Positions 56,389 to 64,000 of a stretch of DNA of 64,000 nt are shown here, in pieces. The DNA is from Puniceicoccaceae bacterium (GTDB lineage: Bacteria; Verrucomicrobiota; Verrucomicrobiia; Opitutales; Coraliomargaritaceae). Both the position numbers and the translations under genes were made by a program. The stretch spans positions 124,001-188,000 of the forward strand of contig JAGYJE010000005.1 of the NCBI GenBank assembly GCA_018402305.1, written 5' to 3'. Each line of letters opens with the position of its first letter. Position 1 is the stretch's first letter. Below the pieces are notes generated by a model. It made no database searches, was not told where the DNA came from, and worked only from the letters and a program-made list of their open reading frames with translations.

Positions 56389-56397
56389 AAAAGAGCT

Positions 56398-56423
56398 TGA
56401 CATTTACATAGCTAGATAGCTAT
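56398..56423 (+). promoter_or_regulatory. Putative promoter and palindromic operator of the Phd/PIN pair
   Basis: TTGACA at 56398-56403 is followed by the perfect palindrome ATAGCTA-GA-TAGCTAT (56408-56423), lying in the spacer and -10 region and ending 10 bases before the antitoxin ATG. A palindrome in this place fits autorepression by a Phd-type antitoxin. Confidence 0.6.
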
Positions 56424-56433
56424 CCAGTCATGC

Positions 56434-56763
56434 ATGGAAATGATAGCACTTTACGATGCAAAGAACCGCCTCTCTGAGATTTGCAAACAGGTGATGGAGA
56501 GTGGGCAGCCTTGCGTCATCAGTCGACGCGGTCAGCCCGCCGTGAAGATTATACCCTTTGAGGACGCCGCTGGGCTCGATTCTGCGGGGAGGCCGCCATC
56601 GGTCTGGGATACGGTCGAAGAGTCGCAGGCCCGCTACGGTGCATTGACCCCGGAGTTCGACCCACCCGAGCGCTCCATGGAATCGGACCCCAGTCCACTG
56701 GACCCACTGGACCCACTGGACTCACTGGACCCACTGGACCCACTGGACCCACTAAACTCCTAG
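56434..56763 (+). CDS. Phd/YefM-family antitoxin with a repeat-encoded tail
   Basis: 109 residues. The Phd fold is plain: IALYDAKNRLSEICKQVMES, GQPCVISRRGQPAVKIIPFE. After the toxin-neutralising part the last 25 residues are a simple LDP repeat encoded by six copies of a 9-bp unit. This tail is absent from the family norm of about 80-90 residues and may not affect function. Partner of the PIN toxin six bases downstream. Confidence 0.83.
   Translation: MEMIALYDAKNRLSEICKQVMESGQPCVISRRGQPAVKIIPFEDAAGLDSAGRPPSVWDTVEESQARYGALTPEFDPPERSMESDPSPLDPLDPLDSLDPLDPLDPLNS
56698..56751. repeat. Six tandem copies of CTGGACCCA
   Basis: 54 bp of a 9-bp unit with a single substitution (CTGGACTCA in copy three). 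In frame, so each unit adds Leu-Asp-Pro to the antitoxin tail. Copy-number change would not shift the frame. Confidence 0.92.
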
Positions 56764-56769
56764 CCGTCG

Positions 56770-57207
56770 ATGAAAGGCTTACGCTACCTTCTCGACACCT
56801 CGGTCTACTCGCAGCGCTTGCGCTTAAAGGCGGATCCTGGAGTCGTGAGGCGCTGGTCCGCGGCGGGGGATGGATCGCTGGCAATTTCAATTATCTGTGA
56901 GGCGGAGGTTCTCTACGGACTCGAAAAAAGAGACGCGCCCCGGCTTTGGACGGAGTATCACGGATTTTTGCAAAACAAGCTTGTCGTGCTGCCGCTGGAC
57001 CGAAGGGTGATTGAGGTCTATGCCAAAACAAAAGCGGCGATGCAGTCGAGCGGAACGACCGTGGGCGAATTTGATCTCCTCATTGCGGCCACGGCCCTGG
57101 CCCATCGTTTGACCCTCGTTACATTGAATCAGCGCGACTTCCTGAAGGTCCCGGGGCTGGAGGTGGAGGACTGGTCTCAGGGCCTTCAGGACGCTCAGGA
57201 GTCGTAG
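56770..57207 (+). CDS. PIN-domain toxin (VapC-like RNase)
   Basis: 145 residues. Catalytic acidic residues are visible: Asp in RYLLDTSVYSQ, Glu in SIICEAEVLYGL, Asp in VGEFDLLIAATAL, and the final Asp in VTLNQRDFLKVPG. A Mg-dependent RNase, probably aimed at tRNA or rRNA, neutralised by the Phd-type antitoxin. Its end overlaps the convergent nucleotidyltransferase gene by 13 bases. The pair separates hisD from hisC-hisB. Confidence 0.88.
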   Translation: MKGLRYLLDTSVYSQRLRLKADPGVVRRWSAAGDGSLAISIICEAEVLYGLEKRDAPRLWTEYHGFLQNKLVVLPLDRRVIEVYAKTKAAMQSSGTTVGEFDLLIAATALAHRLTLVTLNQRDFLKVPGLEVEDWSQGLQDAQES

Positions 57208-58091
57208 TCGCCGGCCTCTGTGAGGGCACGAATGCTGTCGACGACCCGGGCCTTATCCTCTGGATACGTCACGCCAAACCATGGGCTCTCGGTTCGGAGC
57301 ACGGGGCAGTCGACCGCTCCGGACTGAATCAGGCTATCGACCAGACTGGGCAGGTAGCATTCCGAGGTGGCTTCGCTGCCGCGTGCTTCCAGAAAGGCCT
57401 GAAAGTTCGCTTCGAGGGGCTCGAAGATACTTGGGCTGAAGCCCCAGAAATTCATGGAGACCACGGTATCCCGGTCGAGGGGCACCCGCTCGCCAGCCAA
57501 GTTATTGCCGCGCACTTGGCCGTCCGGGTCTGCGCCGATCGCGGTGTATTCCTCGACTTTCTGGAGCAGGCCGTTTTTCAGCCGGCAAATGCCCCGGTTG
57601 ACGGTGCCGTTTGCGGAGAGCGTGTGCCCGAGGGTGTAGCCCACCATGGAGGCGCTGATCGGCCCGACCGCAGTCTGCCCACTCAGATGCGCCGCCATTT
57701 GCCCGTAGGCCTCGCGGCCGTAAAAGTCGTCCGCATTGATCACGGCAAAAGGCTCGCCTATGCAGTCGCGCGCGGCCCGCACGGCGTGCGCCGTGCCCCA
57801 GGGCTTTGTGCGCCCCGTCGGCACGGCGTAACCCGCCGGTAGATCCTGCAAATCTTGAAAGGCGTAGGCCACTTCGATGGTTGCGCACAGCCGCTCGCCC
57901 ACTTGCTTCCGGAAGGCGGCTTCAAAGTCCTTACGAATAACAAAGACCACCTTGCCGAAGCCGCCGCGGACGGCATCGAGCACAGCGTAGTCGATCATCG
58001 TTTGGCCGGAGGGCCCCATGGGGTCGAGTTGCTTGAGCCCCCCGTAGCGGGAGCCCATACCAGCGGCGAGCAATAGAAGGGTGGGTTTCAT
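57195..58091 (-). CDS. Sugar-nucleotide nucleotidyltransferase
   Basis: 298 residues of the glucose-1-phosphate thymidylyltransferase-like superfamily. The N-terminal LLLAAGMGSRYGGLKQLDPM has the GxGxR nucleotide loop and the catalytic Lys; FAVINADDFYG holds the metal-binding Asp. The middle reads TVNRGICRLKNGLLQKVEEY. It activates a sugar for capsule, LPS or storage polymers; the exact sugar cannot be told. Divergent from hisC. Confidence 0.82.
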   Translation of the reverse strand: MKPTLLLLAAGMGSRYGGLKQLDPMGPSGQTMIDYAVLDAVRGGFGKVVFVIRKDFEAAFRKQVGERLCATIEVAYAFQDLQDLPAGYAVPTGRTKPWGTAHAVRAARDCIGEPFAVINADDFYGREAYGQMAAHLSGQTAVGPISASMVGYTLGHTLSANGTVNRGICRLKNGLLQKVEEYTAIGADPDGQVRGNNLAGERVPLDRDTVVSMNFWGFSPSIFEPLEANFQAFLEARGSEATSECYLPSLVDSLIQSGAVDCPVLRTESPWFGVTYPEDKARVVDSIRALTEAGDYDS

Positions 58092-58203
58092 AATGACTCA
58101 GCATGTCGTCTCGACAGGATAGGTATCAAACAGATTCTTCTATCGGGTCCACTCTGTTTAAACGTTGAATCTTTCCAGTGAATCGTTCTTGTGAGCGTAT
58201 TTG

Positions 58204-59295
58204 ATGAATAAGATTTTCAATGCCCTCAGCCGTGCACGACCGCACATTCAAGACTTGCATGCCTATGTGCCGGGCGAACAGCCGCAGGGGGAGGGCTGGG
58301 TGAAGCTTAATACCAACGAAAATCCCTATCCACCCTCACCCAAGGTGGCGGAGGCCATCGCGGCGGAGGCCGGCAATTTGCGCAAATACCCGGAGCCGAC
58401 CAGCGCGCGCTTGCGCGCAGCCATTGGTCAGCGCTACGGGCTAACCCAGCAAAACGTGATCATCGGCAACGGGTCGGATAACATTCTGGATTTGATCACA
58501 CGCTGCTTCGTCAGTGAGCCAGGCGCCGGTCACACGGTGCCGAGCTACTCCCTTTATCCAGTCGTCGCCGGCATGTCCGGGCAGGGGCTTGCCGATGTGG
58601 CCTTTGACCGCTCCATGACGCTGGACGTCGCGGCGCTCGCTGCCACGCAGGCGAAGGTCTTCTTTCTGACCAACCCCAACGCACCCACGGGCGTGGCCTT
58701 TCCGCGGACGCAGATTCAGGCAGCGCTCGATGCGATCGACGGGCTTCTGGTCGTGGATGAGGCCTATGTGGATTTCGGCGGGGAGTCGGCCGTCACGCTT
58801 TTAAAGGACTACGAGAACCTTGTCGTGGTCCGCACCTTTTCCAAGTCCTACAGCCTCGCCGGCATGCGGGTGGGCTTTGCCCTTGCGGCGGCACCCATCA
58901 TCGCCGTGCTCGACCGGGTGCGCGATGCGTATAATCTGGACCGTATTGCCCAAGCCGCAGCGTTGGCGGCTTTTGAAGATACGGCGTATTTTCAAAAGCA
59001 GTGCGAAAACGTCATGGCCACGCGGGCGGCCACCCGTGCAGCGTTGGACGAATTCGGTTGGTTTACTTACCCGTCCGCCGCCAACTTCCTCTTCACCGAG
59101 CCCCGGAATGCACAGGGCGAGTCCGGGCCCGGGGTGGCGGCGGATCTCTTTGCTTATCTCAAGGCGCAGCGCGTCTTGGTGCGTTATTTCCCCAAGCATC
59201 CTTTAACTTGCGCTTTCATCCGCGTTAGCGTAGGAACTGCAGCTGAAATGCAGGCTTTTTTAACCGCTTCCCAATCATGGCTGAACAACGCATAG
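58204..59295 (+). CDS. hisC: Histidinol-phosphate aminotransferase
   Basis: PLP-dependent fold-type I enzyme, 363 residues from ATG 58204. Motifs: [51 protein letters not shown], and the PLP lysine in [15 protein letters not shown]. Overlaps hisB by 19 bases, so the two are coupled. Confidence 0.95.
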   Translation: MNKIFNALSRARPHIQDLHAYVPGEQPQGEGWVKLNTNENPYPPSPKVAEAIAAEAGNLRKYPEPTSARLRAAIGQRYGLTQQNVIIGNGSDNILDLITRCFVSEPGAGHTVPSYSLYPVVAGMSGQGLADVAFDRSMTLDVAALAATQAKVFFLTNPNAPTGVAFPRTQIQAALDAIDGLLVVDEAYVDFGGESAVTLLKDYENLVVVRTFSKSYSLAGMRVGFALAAAPIIAVLDRVRDAYNLDRIAQAAALAAFEDTAYFQKQCENVMATRAATRAALDEFGWFTYPSAANFLFTEPRNAQGESGPGVAADLFAYLKAQRVLVRYFPKHPLTCAFIRVSVGTAAEMQAFLTASQSWLNNA

Positions 59296-59879
59296 CAAAG
59301 ATCACCCGGAATACCAAGGAGACGCAGATCCAAATGGAGCTGAATGTCGATGGTTCCGGACAAGCAAAGGTCGAGACCGGTGTGCCGTTTTTTGACCACA
59401 TGCTGACGCTTCTGGCCAAGCACGGCTTGTTCGATCTCAGCGTCAAAGCGAGCGGTGACATCGACGTGGACTACCACCACATGGTGGAGGATTGCGGTAT
59501 CGTGTTGGGGCAGGCGATCAAAGAGGCCTTGGGCGAGAAGCGCGGCATCCGCCGCTACGGATTTTTTCTGCTCCCCATGGACGAATCGCTGGCCCGCGTA
59601 GCGCTGGATTTGTCAAACCGGCAGGCCTTTGTTTACAAAGTGGATTACCAATTCCCCATGGTACGCGATTTTAATATCGTGCTGGTCAAGGAGTTCTTTC
59701 AGGCCTTTGCCAACGAATCGGCCTGCAACCTGCACATCAATCTGGAATACGGCGAAGAGCCCCACCACATCGCCGAGGCCATCTTTAAAGCCTTTGCCCG
59801 TGCGCTGGATACGGCGACGAGTATCGATCCGCGCCTCGGTGGGGCGCTTCCGAGCACCAAAGGGACCTTGTCGAGTTGA
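59277..59879 (+). CDS. hisB: Imidazoleglycerol-phosphate dehydratase
   Basis: 200 residues, the monofunctional form. The metal-binding histidine motifs are in [33 protein letters not shown] and [19 protein letters not shown]. Converts imidazoleglycerol phosphate to imidazole-acetol phosphate, upstream of HisC in the pathway. Faces the transporter genes tail to tail, 21 bases away. Confidence 0.95.
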   Translation: MAEQRIAKITRNTKETQIQMELNVDGSGQAKVETGVPFFDHMLTLLAKHGLFDLSVKASGDIDVDYHHMVEDCGIVLGQAIKEALGEKRGIRRYGFFLLPMDESLARVALDLSNRQAFVYKVDYQFPMVRDFNIVLVKEFFQAFANESACNLHINLEYGEEPHHIAEAIFKAFARALDTATSIDPRLGGALPSTKGTLSS

Positions 59880-59900
59880 GCGGTTTTCTGAGCCGCCCGC

Positions 59901-60728
59901 TCAATTCCTCCTCGAAATACGCCGGCGGATACGCTCGCTGAGCAAGTCGAGTAGGGTGACCACGATGAGGATACAAATGAGGACGGTGGCAAAGCGGTCC
60001 CAGTGGTGGAATTCCTGATACGCATGCAACTGGAGGCCGAGGCCGCCGGCACCGACGTAGCCGATGATGCTGGCCGAGCGGATATTATACTCCAGCATCC
60101 AGATGGAATGGCTCCAGATAATTGGCTTGGCGTGCGGCCAAATGCCGAATTGGAAGCCTTGCACCGCGTCGGCCCCGATGCCGCGTAGGGAACGGGCGAC
60201 ATTGAGGTCAACCGACTCGAAGGCTTCGCTGAAAAATTTGCCAAGGTAGCCAATGCTGTAAAGCGTGAGCGCCGCCACCCCGGCGACCGCATTGGCCCCC
60301 ATGGCGGCCACCGCAATGACAGCCCAGATCAGGCTGGGGATGGTCCGGATGAGGTTGAGCAGCATGCGGGTGGTCACAACCAGCCAGTTCGGAGCGACCG
60401 TCTGCGCGGCGCAGAGACCAATGATGAGCGAGAAAAGAATCGCAAAAAAGGTGGCGAGCAAAGCGATTTCGACGGTTTCAACAAGGGCGGCCAGCGTCTG
60501 GGGGACCACGCTCAGGTCGGGTGGAAAGAAATCGCGCAGGAAGTTTCCGAGATTTTTCCAGATGTTGAGATCGCGGTCGCTGCCCTCAATGCGGAAGCCA
60601 CTGAAAATGACGAGCAGAAGAAAGATCAGGAGGGTGGTGCTGAGCAGGTTGAGCCGCTCAAACCAGGGCCGCTCGGGCACTTCCGGCACGCGCTTTACTT
60701 CCTTATTCGACTCAGGTGGAGGTGCCAT
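59901..60728 (-). CDS. phnE: PhnE-type ABC transporter permease
   Basis: 275 residues with about six membrane helices. TVEIALLATFFAILFSLIIG begins the BPD-transport fold; RTIPSLIWAVIAVAAMGANA and the coupling loop EAFESVDLNVARSLRGIGAD followed by GFQFGIWP match PhnE proteins. Last gene of the phnD-phnC-phnE set, three bases after the ATPase gene. Substrate could be phosphonate, phosphite or phosphate. Confidence 0.85.
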   Translation of the reverse strand: MAPPPESNKEVKRVPEVPERPWFERLNLLSTTLLIFLLLVIFSGFRIEGSDRDLNIWKNLGNFLRDFFPPDLSVVPQTLAALVETVEIALLATFFAILFSLIIGLCAAQTVAPNWLVVTTRMLLNLIRTIPSLIWAVIAVAAMGANAVAGVAALTLYSIGYLGKFFSEAFESVDLNVARSLRGIGADAVQGFQFGIWPHAKPIIWSHSIWMLEYNIRSASIIGYVGAGGLGLQLHAYQEFHHWDRFATVLICILIVVTLLDLLSERIRRRISRRN

Positions 60729-60731
60729 ACC

Positions 60732-61460
60732 TTAGGTGAGTGGTTCTGCCGGGCGGACCTGCCGGATTTTGTAGGCCGCAGGATCGTTTGGGTTCAGGCT
60801 GAGGGCGAGGTCGGCGAAGCGCTGGATGTGTTCCGCATTGTGGAGCACGCAGATGGCGGCTTTTTTCGGTTGTCCCGTTTCCTGGCGAAAGAGGCCGAGC
60901 ACGCGGCCCGCGTAGTAGCTGTCCAGGCTGGAGACCGGCTCATCGGCAAAATAAAGCCGCGGGTTTTGAAAGAGGGCGCGGGCAATGGCTACGCGCTGCT
61001 GTTCGCCGCCCGACATTTGTGAGATCCACTTGTGTGGATTGCGCCCCACGCCCAACTCACAGAGTAGTGCGTAGGCCTCGGCGCGCTGGTGTTGCGGGAA
61101 GCCGAAGAGGGTGCGGAGCCAACTGAAACGTGCGAGGCGTCCACAGAGAACATTCGTGAGTAGGTCGGCGTTGGCCGTGAGCTGGAGGTCCTGGAAAACA
61201 ATACCGAGGTGGCGTCGTAAGTGTTCAGGGGCTGTCTCAGTCTCACCGGGAAGTTGGATGCGGACGCTTCCTTCCGCCGGTTGGCGAAAGCCGCAGAGGC
61301 AGGAGAGGAGGGTGCTTTTGCCCACTCCCGAGGGCCCGACCAGTGCGAGGAACTGCCCGGCCCTTAGCTCAAGATTGAGCTTTCGGAAGATCCAGCGCTC
61401 GCCTCGTTTAAAGCCGAGGTTCTCAGCGCGGAGTATGACTTCTGGAGCAGACCCGGGCAT
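60732..61460 (-). CDS. phnC: PhnC-type ABC transporter ATP-binding protein
   Basis: 242 residues. Walker A LVGPSGVGKSTLLSCLCG, Q-loop IVFQDLQLTAN, signature QMSGGEQQRVAIARAL, Walker B LYFADEPVSSLD and the switch His in CVLHNAEHI. A normal single ATPase domain that energises PhnE. Starts three bases after the binding-protein gene. Confidence 0.87.
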   Translation of the reverse strand: MPGSAPEVILRAENLGFKRGERWIFRKLNLELRAGQFLALVGPSGVGKSTLLSCLCGFRQPAEGSVRIQLPGETETAPEHLRRHLGIVFQDLQLTANADLLTNVLCGRLARFSWLRTLFGFPQHQRAEAYALLCELGVGRNPHKWISQMSGGEQQRVAIARALFQNPRLYFADEPVSSLDSYYAGRVLGLFRQETGQPKKAAICVLHNAEHIQRFADLALSLNPNDPAAYKIRQVRPAEPLT

Positions 61461-61463
61461 CGA

Positions 61464-62372
61464 CTAGAAGCGCATGGTGCGCATGAGTTCCAAGGCTTCG
61501 AGCGTGTTTTTAAGGTGCGCCTCGGCGGTGGCCGTGGTGAGGGGCGCCCCAAAAATGCGGTCCCGCAGATCGGTGGCCCCGGTGTTCATGGCGAGAAAGC
61601 TTTCTGCGAGGACTTCGCGGTCCGCTGCGCTTATGTCATTGCGAATGACAATGACGTGGCTCGGCACAGGGCCCTGGGTGTCGATTACCTTGAGGCGGGC
61701 GCGTTGTTCCTCACTGAGGTGCTTGTCTTTGTCGAGGACGTAGTAACTCACCGCGGCGGCCTCGGCCGTGCCGTCGAGCACGCGCTCGGCCGCGGAGACG
61801 TAGCCGACGCCATAGTCAACATTGTTCTCACCAAAGAACCCGGCCGGGCCGCTTTCCAGATCGATCAGGCCCTGCTGGTAAAGATCCCAAGTCGGGATGA
61901 GGAAGCCGGAAGTGCTGGTGCGGCTGGAGAAGGCGATCCGCTTCCCCTTAAGCTCGGCGACCGAGGTGTAGGGGGCTTCTTTGAGAGCGATCCAGTAGCT
62001 TTCGTAGCTCGGTTGGCCATCAATCAACTCGGCGAGAAGAATGTCGATAGCGCCAGTCTCGACAAGCTTCGCCGCGGCCGTGGAACTTAGGTAGGCGATG
62101 TCAATGCTCCCATTCTTGAGCCCCTCGTAAATGACGGCCGAGCTGATCGGCACAATCGCTTCGACCGGTTTGCCGGTGCGCTCGCTGAGGTAGGTCTCGA
62201 TGGCCTTGCGGTCCTCCAGCATGGCATCGGGATCTTTGTCCGGCTCCAGAGCAATGACGATTGTGTCCAGCGCCACGTCATTGGATGCCGCTTCCGGCCC
62301 GCAGGCAGCGAGAAAGAGGAGGCTAAGAAGCGCGGAGAGAAGCAAGAGGAAGCGAGCGTTGATGGGTTTCAT
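61464..62372 (-). CDS. phnD: PhnD-type substrate-binding lipoprotein
   Basis: 302 residues from ATG 62372; a longer frame upstream lacks a signal peptide. Lipobox LLFLAACGPEAAS sets the lipid-anchored Cys. The binding domain has IVALEPDKDPDAMLEDRKA, IDIAYLSSTAAAKLVETGA, and KGKRIAFSSRTSTSGFLIP, as in phosphonate/phosphate-binding PhnD proteins. No phosphonate-degrading genes are in the window. Confidence 0.86.
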   Translation of the reverse strand: MKPINARFLLLLSALLSLLFLAACGPEAASNDVALDTIVIALEPDKDPDAMLEDRKAIETYLSERTGKPVEAIVPISSAVIYEGLKNGSIDIAYLSSTAAAKLVETGAIDILLAELIDGQPSYESYWIALKEAPYTSVAELKGKRIAFSSRTSTSGFLIPTWDLYQQGLIDLESGPAGFFGENNVDYGVGYVSAAERVLDGTAEAAAVSYYVLDKDKHLSEEQRARLKVIDTQGPVPSHVIVIRNDISAADREVLAESFLAMNTGATDLRDRIFGAPLTTATAEAHLKNTLEALELMRTMRF

Positions 62373-62510
62373 AAAAATTGGATGGTGCGATTGAGCGAAG
62401 TGAGTGTGATGAATCCGAAGCGGAACCACTCCCACTGGGCGAGCAAGTGACCCCTCCTTAGAAAGGAAGGGAGTTGCGAGGAGACGTTTATGCGAATGAG
62501 ACTTGTTGTC

Positions 62511-62550
62511 AATAAAACGCAAAATGGGGCGGTCGATTTTCGACCGCCCC
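62511..62550 (-). terminator. Rho-independent terminator of the TonB receptor gene
   Basis: A perfect 11-bp stem (GGGGCGGTCGA with TCGACCGCCCC, 62526-62550, three-base loop) is followed on the minus strand by ATTTTGCGTTTTATT. It stands 45 bp after the receptor stop and separates it from phnD. Confidence 0.9.
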
Positions 62551-62594
62551 GTGCTCGTGTGAATTGGGGGACGCAACCGTTGGGCGGAGCGCGC

Positions 62595-64000
62595 TTAGAA
62601 GCGGTAGTTAAACCCGGCGCTGAAGAGGCGCGGTGGGCCGGCGCGGGCGCCGAGTGGAATGCGGCTGGTGATGTATTCCTCTTCGAAGATGTTTGTGGCC
62701 TTGGCAAAGATTTGCAGGTCCTCGTTGATTTGATACTTCGCGGAGAGGTCAATGGTAACGAAGGCGTCGAGCTTACCGAAGCGGGCATCGGGATCGCCGT
62801 CGGTATTGATCTGGAGTGAGCTGTTGCGCGCATCGGCGAAACGCTCGTCCACATAGGTGACCAGGGCGAAGAGGCTGAGTTTCTCAAACTCGAGGCCTGT
62901 TGTAAAACTGAGTTGAAGCTCCGGGATGTAAGGCACTTGGCTGCCGTCTTCACCGGCACCGAAGATGCTTTCCGCGTCGGCGCTGGCGACGTCGCCGTCG
63001 AGCGTGGCATCGGTGTAGGTGAACGCGAGGCGGACCGGAATGCCGTAGCTCAGACCGTTGAGCTGCCCGAGATCAGCACCCGCGAGGAATTCGAAGCCAA
63101 CCGTTTCGACGTCGCCCACGTTGCCGTCGCCGGGGCCGCCAGCGATGCTGTCCTGCACGATCAAGTCCTGCAGGGCTGTGTAAAAAAAGACGGCCTCCAT
63201 GTAGAAACTGCTTGGATTGTCGTAGCGATAGCCGAGTTCGAAGGTGTCGGAGATTTCCTCGTCGAATTCATTCCCTGCTTTCTTGCCGCTTGGGCTGGGG
63301 ACCGAGAAGCCGCGGTGGTAGCCGCCAAATACCTTGGAATGCTCATCGATTTGGTATTCGATGCCGAGGCCGCCGGCGAAGACGGAGTAGCTCCCGCTGT
63401 CCGTCTCAGGATTGGTCGGGCGGGTGCCGCCGTCGCGGCGAATGTAGTCCCAGTCGATGTATTCCCAGCGGAGACCCGGCGTGAAGGCCCAGTTGCCACT
63501 CTCGATACGGTCGTGGGCAAAAAGCGCCAAAGCCACGGTTTCCTGTTCACGGTTCCCTTCATCATCGGGGCCGGTGCGGGCGTCGGGGTTGGCGAAATCG
63601 AAATCGCCCGCATAGACGTTATTGAAGAAGAAGGCATCCTGAAAGCGGTCGATCTTGTCCTTGTGCAAACGGGCACCCAGCGTCAGCGCGTGCTGCCAGT
63701 CCCCGGTCTCGAAGCTCTGATCAAGCTTCGTCTGCACACCGTAGAGATAGTAATCGCGGTCGTTGGATTTGATTTTGAAATCGCCAAGCGTCTCACCGCG
63801 AAGGACTCCGAGGTCGGTTGGGATGATTTCAGCCGGGGTGGTGCCGTTAACCCGGTCGAGCTTTAGCCAGTCGCGCTCAAACGCATTGTAGTAGAGCGAG
63901 GTAGTGAGGCGGCTGTCCGAATCAAACTCCACAAGGTGGCGCAGGTAGGTGCGGAAGTGCTCGGTCACGATGTTGTCACCCGCGCTGGCGGCATAGCGCT
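62595..64000 (-). CDS. TonB-dependent outer-membrane receptor, C-terminal part
   Basis: The gene runs off the right edge; 468 codons remain. The visible beta-barrel has typical strands (WAFTPGLRWEYIDWDYIR, SKVFGGYHRGFSVPSPSGKK, FELGYRYDNPSSFYMEAVFF) and ends with RIPLGARAGPPRLFSAGFNYRF, whose final Phe is the usual barrel-assembly signal. EHSKVFGGYHRGFS and the plug-less part resemble FecA/siderophore-type receptors. The next genes encode a PhnD-C-E transporter, but a terminator separates them. Substrate unknown. Confidence 0.9.
   Translation of the reverse strand, partial: RYAASAGDNIVTEHFRTYLRHLVEFDSDSRLTTSLYYNAFERDWLKLDRVNGTTPAEIIPTDLGVLRGETLGDFKIKSNDRDYYLYGVQTKLDQSFETGDWQHALTLGARLHKDKIDRFQDAFFFNNVYAGDFDFANPDARTGPDDEGNREQETVALALFAHDRIESGNWAFTPGLRWEYIDWDYIRRDGGTRPTNPETDSGSYSVFAGGLGIEYQIDEHSKVFGGYHRGFSVPSPSGKKAGNEFDEEISDTFELGYRYDNPSSFYMEAVFFYTALQDLIVQDSIAGGPGDGNVGDVETVGFEFLAGADLGQLNGLSYGIPVRLAFTYTDATLDGDVASADAESIFGAGEDGSQVPYIPELQLSFTTGLEFEKLSLFALVTYVDERFADARNSSLQINTDGDPDARFGKLDAFVTIDLSAKYQINEDLQIFAKATNIFEEEYITSRIPLGARAGPPRLFSAGFNYRF

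Overview
The window looks like chromosomal DNA of a free-living, Gram-negative, didermic heterotroph with a GC content that appears to be in the mid-fifties. The evidence for a double membrane is a TonB-dependent receptor, ExbB/ExbD-type energisers, lipoprotein signal peptides and a periplasmic HtrA protease. The gene mix (large TPR lipoprotein next to an Exb-type operon, Yip1 protein, S23 four-helix-bundle gene, zinc protease/RimK/AstE-like trio, pyruvate:ferredoxin oxidoreductase) fits Verrucomicrobiota of the Opitutae/Puniceicoccales kind. That placement is inference from family resemblance only. No rRNA, tRNA or CRISPR array was seen.

Layout. Positions 1-4.9 kb (+): kinase end, PP2C phosphatase, DsbD_2-type membrane protein, HtrA protease, homoserine dehydrogenase. 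4.9-12.4 kb (-): a six-gene operon of two TPR proteins, ExbB, two ExbD and a TonB-like/VWA-like protein, with a pure heptamer array filling the exbB-exbD gap. 12.5-16.7 kb: ABC-F ATPase (-), Yip1 protein and recN (+). 16.7-18.0 kb: a gene graveyard (truncated PIN toxin with its RHH antitoxin, transposase-like debris, truncated DUF1275 gene). 18.0-22.4 kb (-): alaS, an S23 element bounded by inverted heptamer arrays, and leuB; alaS itself carries two in-frame heptamer-array insertions. 22.6-26.4 kb (+): M42 peptidase, zinc protease, RimK ligase with RCK_C tail, AstE-like deacylase. 26.4-27.2 kb: a gene fragment and a YafQ-type toxin/antitoxin pair.

27.3-41.9 kb: a 14.5-kb defence island, all on the minus strand, lying between two 93-bp direct copies of the 3' end of sucD. 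The outer copy keeps a strong terminator, so the island seems to have inserted into the sucD 3' end and rebuilt the gene. Cargo in transcription order: PLD-SNF2 helicase, DUF3800 protein, Eco57I-type methyltransferase, SIR2 protein, DinD, a duplicated 3' end of the methyltransferase gene, a membrane protein, a HEPN/AbiU2-like protein, AbiEi and AbiEii. Duplication of a gene's 3' end at a cassette border is clear twice (sucD and the methyltransferase) and hinted at a third time (AbiEi).

41.8-64 kb: housekeeping again: sucD-sucC (-), pheS-pheT, guaA, a LolA-like exported protein, nifJ with a DHOD-like partner, hisD, a Phd/PIN toxin-antitoxin pair, a sugar nucleotidyltransferase (-), hisC-hisB, a PhnD-PhnC-PhnE-type ABC transporter (-) and a TonB-dependent receptor (-) running off the right edge.

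The two most notable features are (1) the heptanucleotide arrays of two related families, between genes, inside alaS in frame, and as inverted borders of an S23 gene; and (2) the sucD-borne defence island with nested 3'-end duplications.
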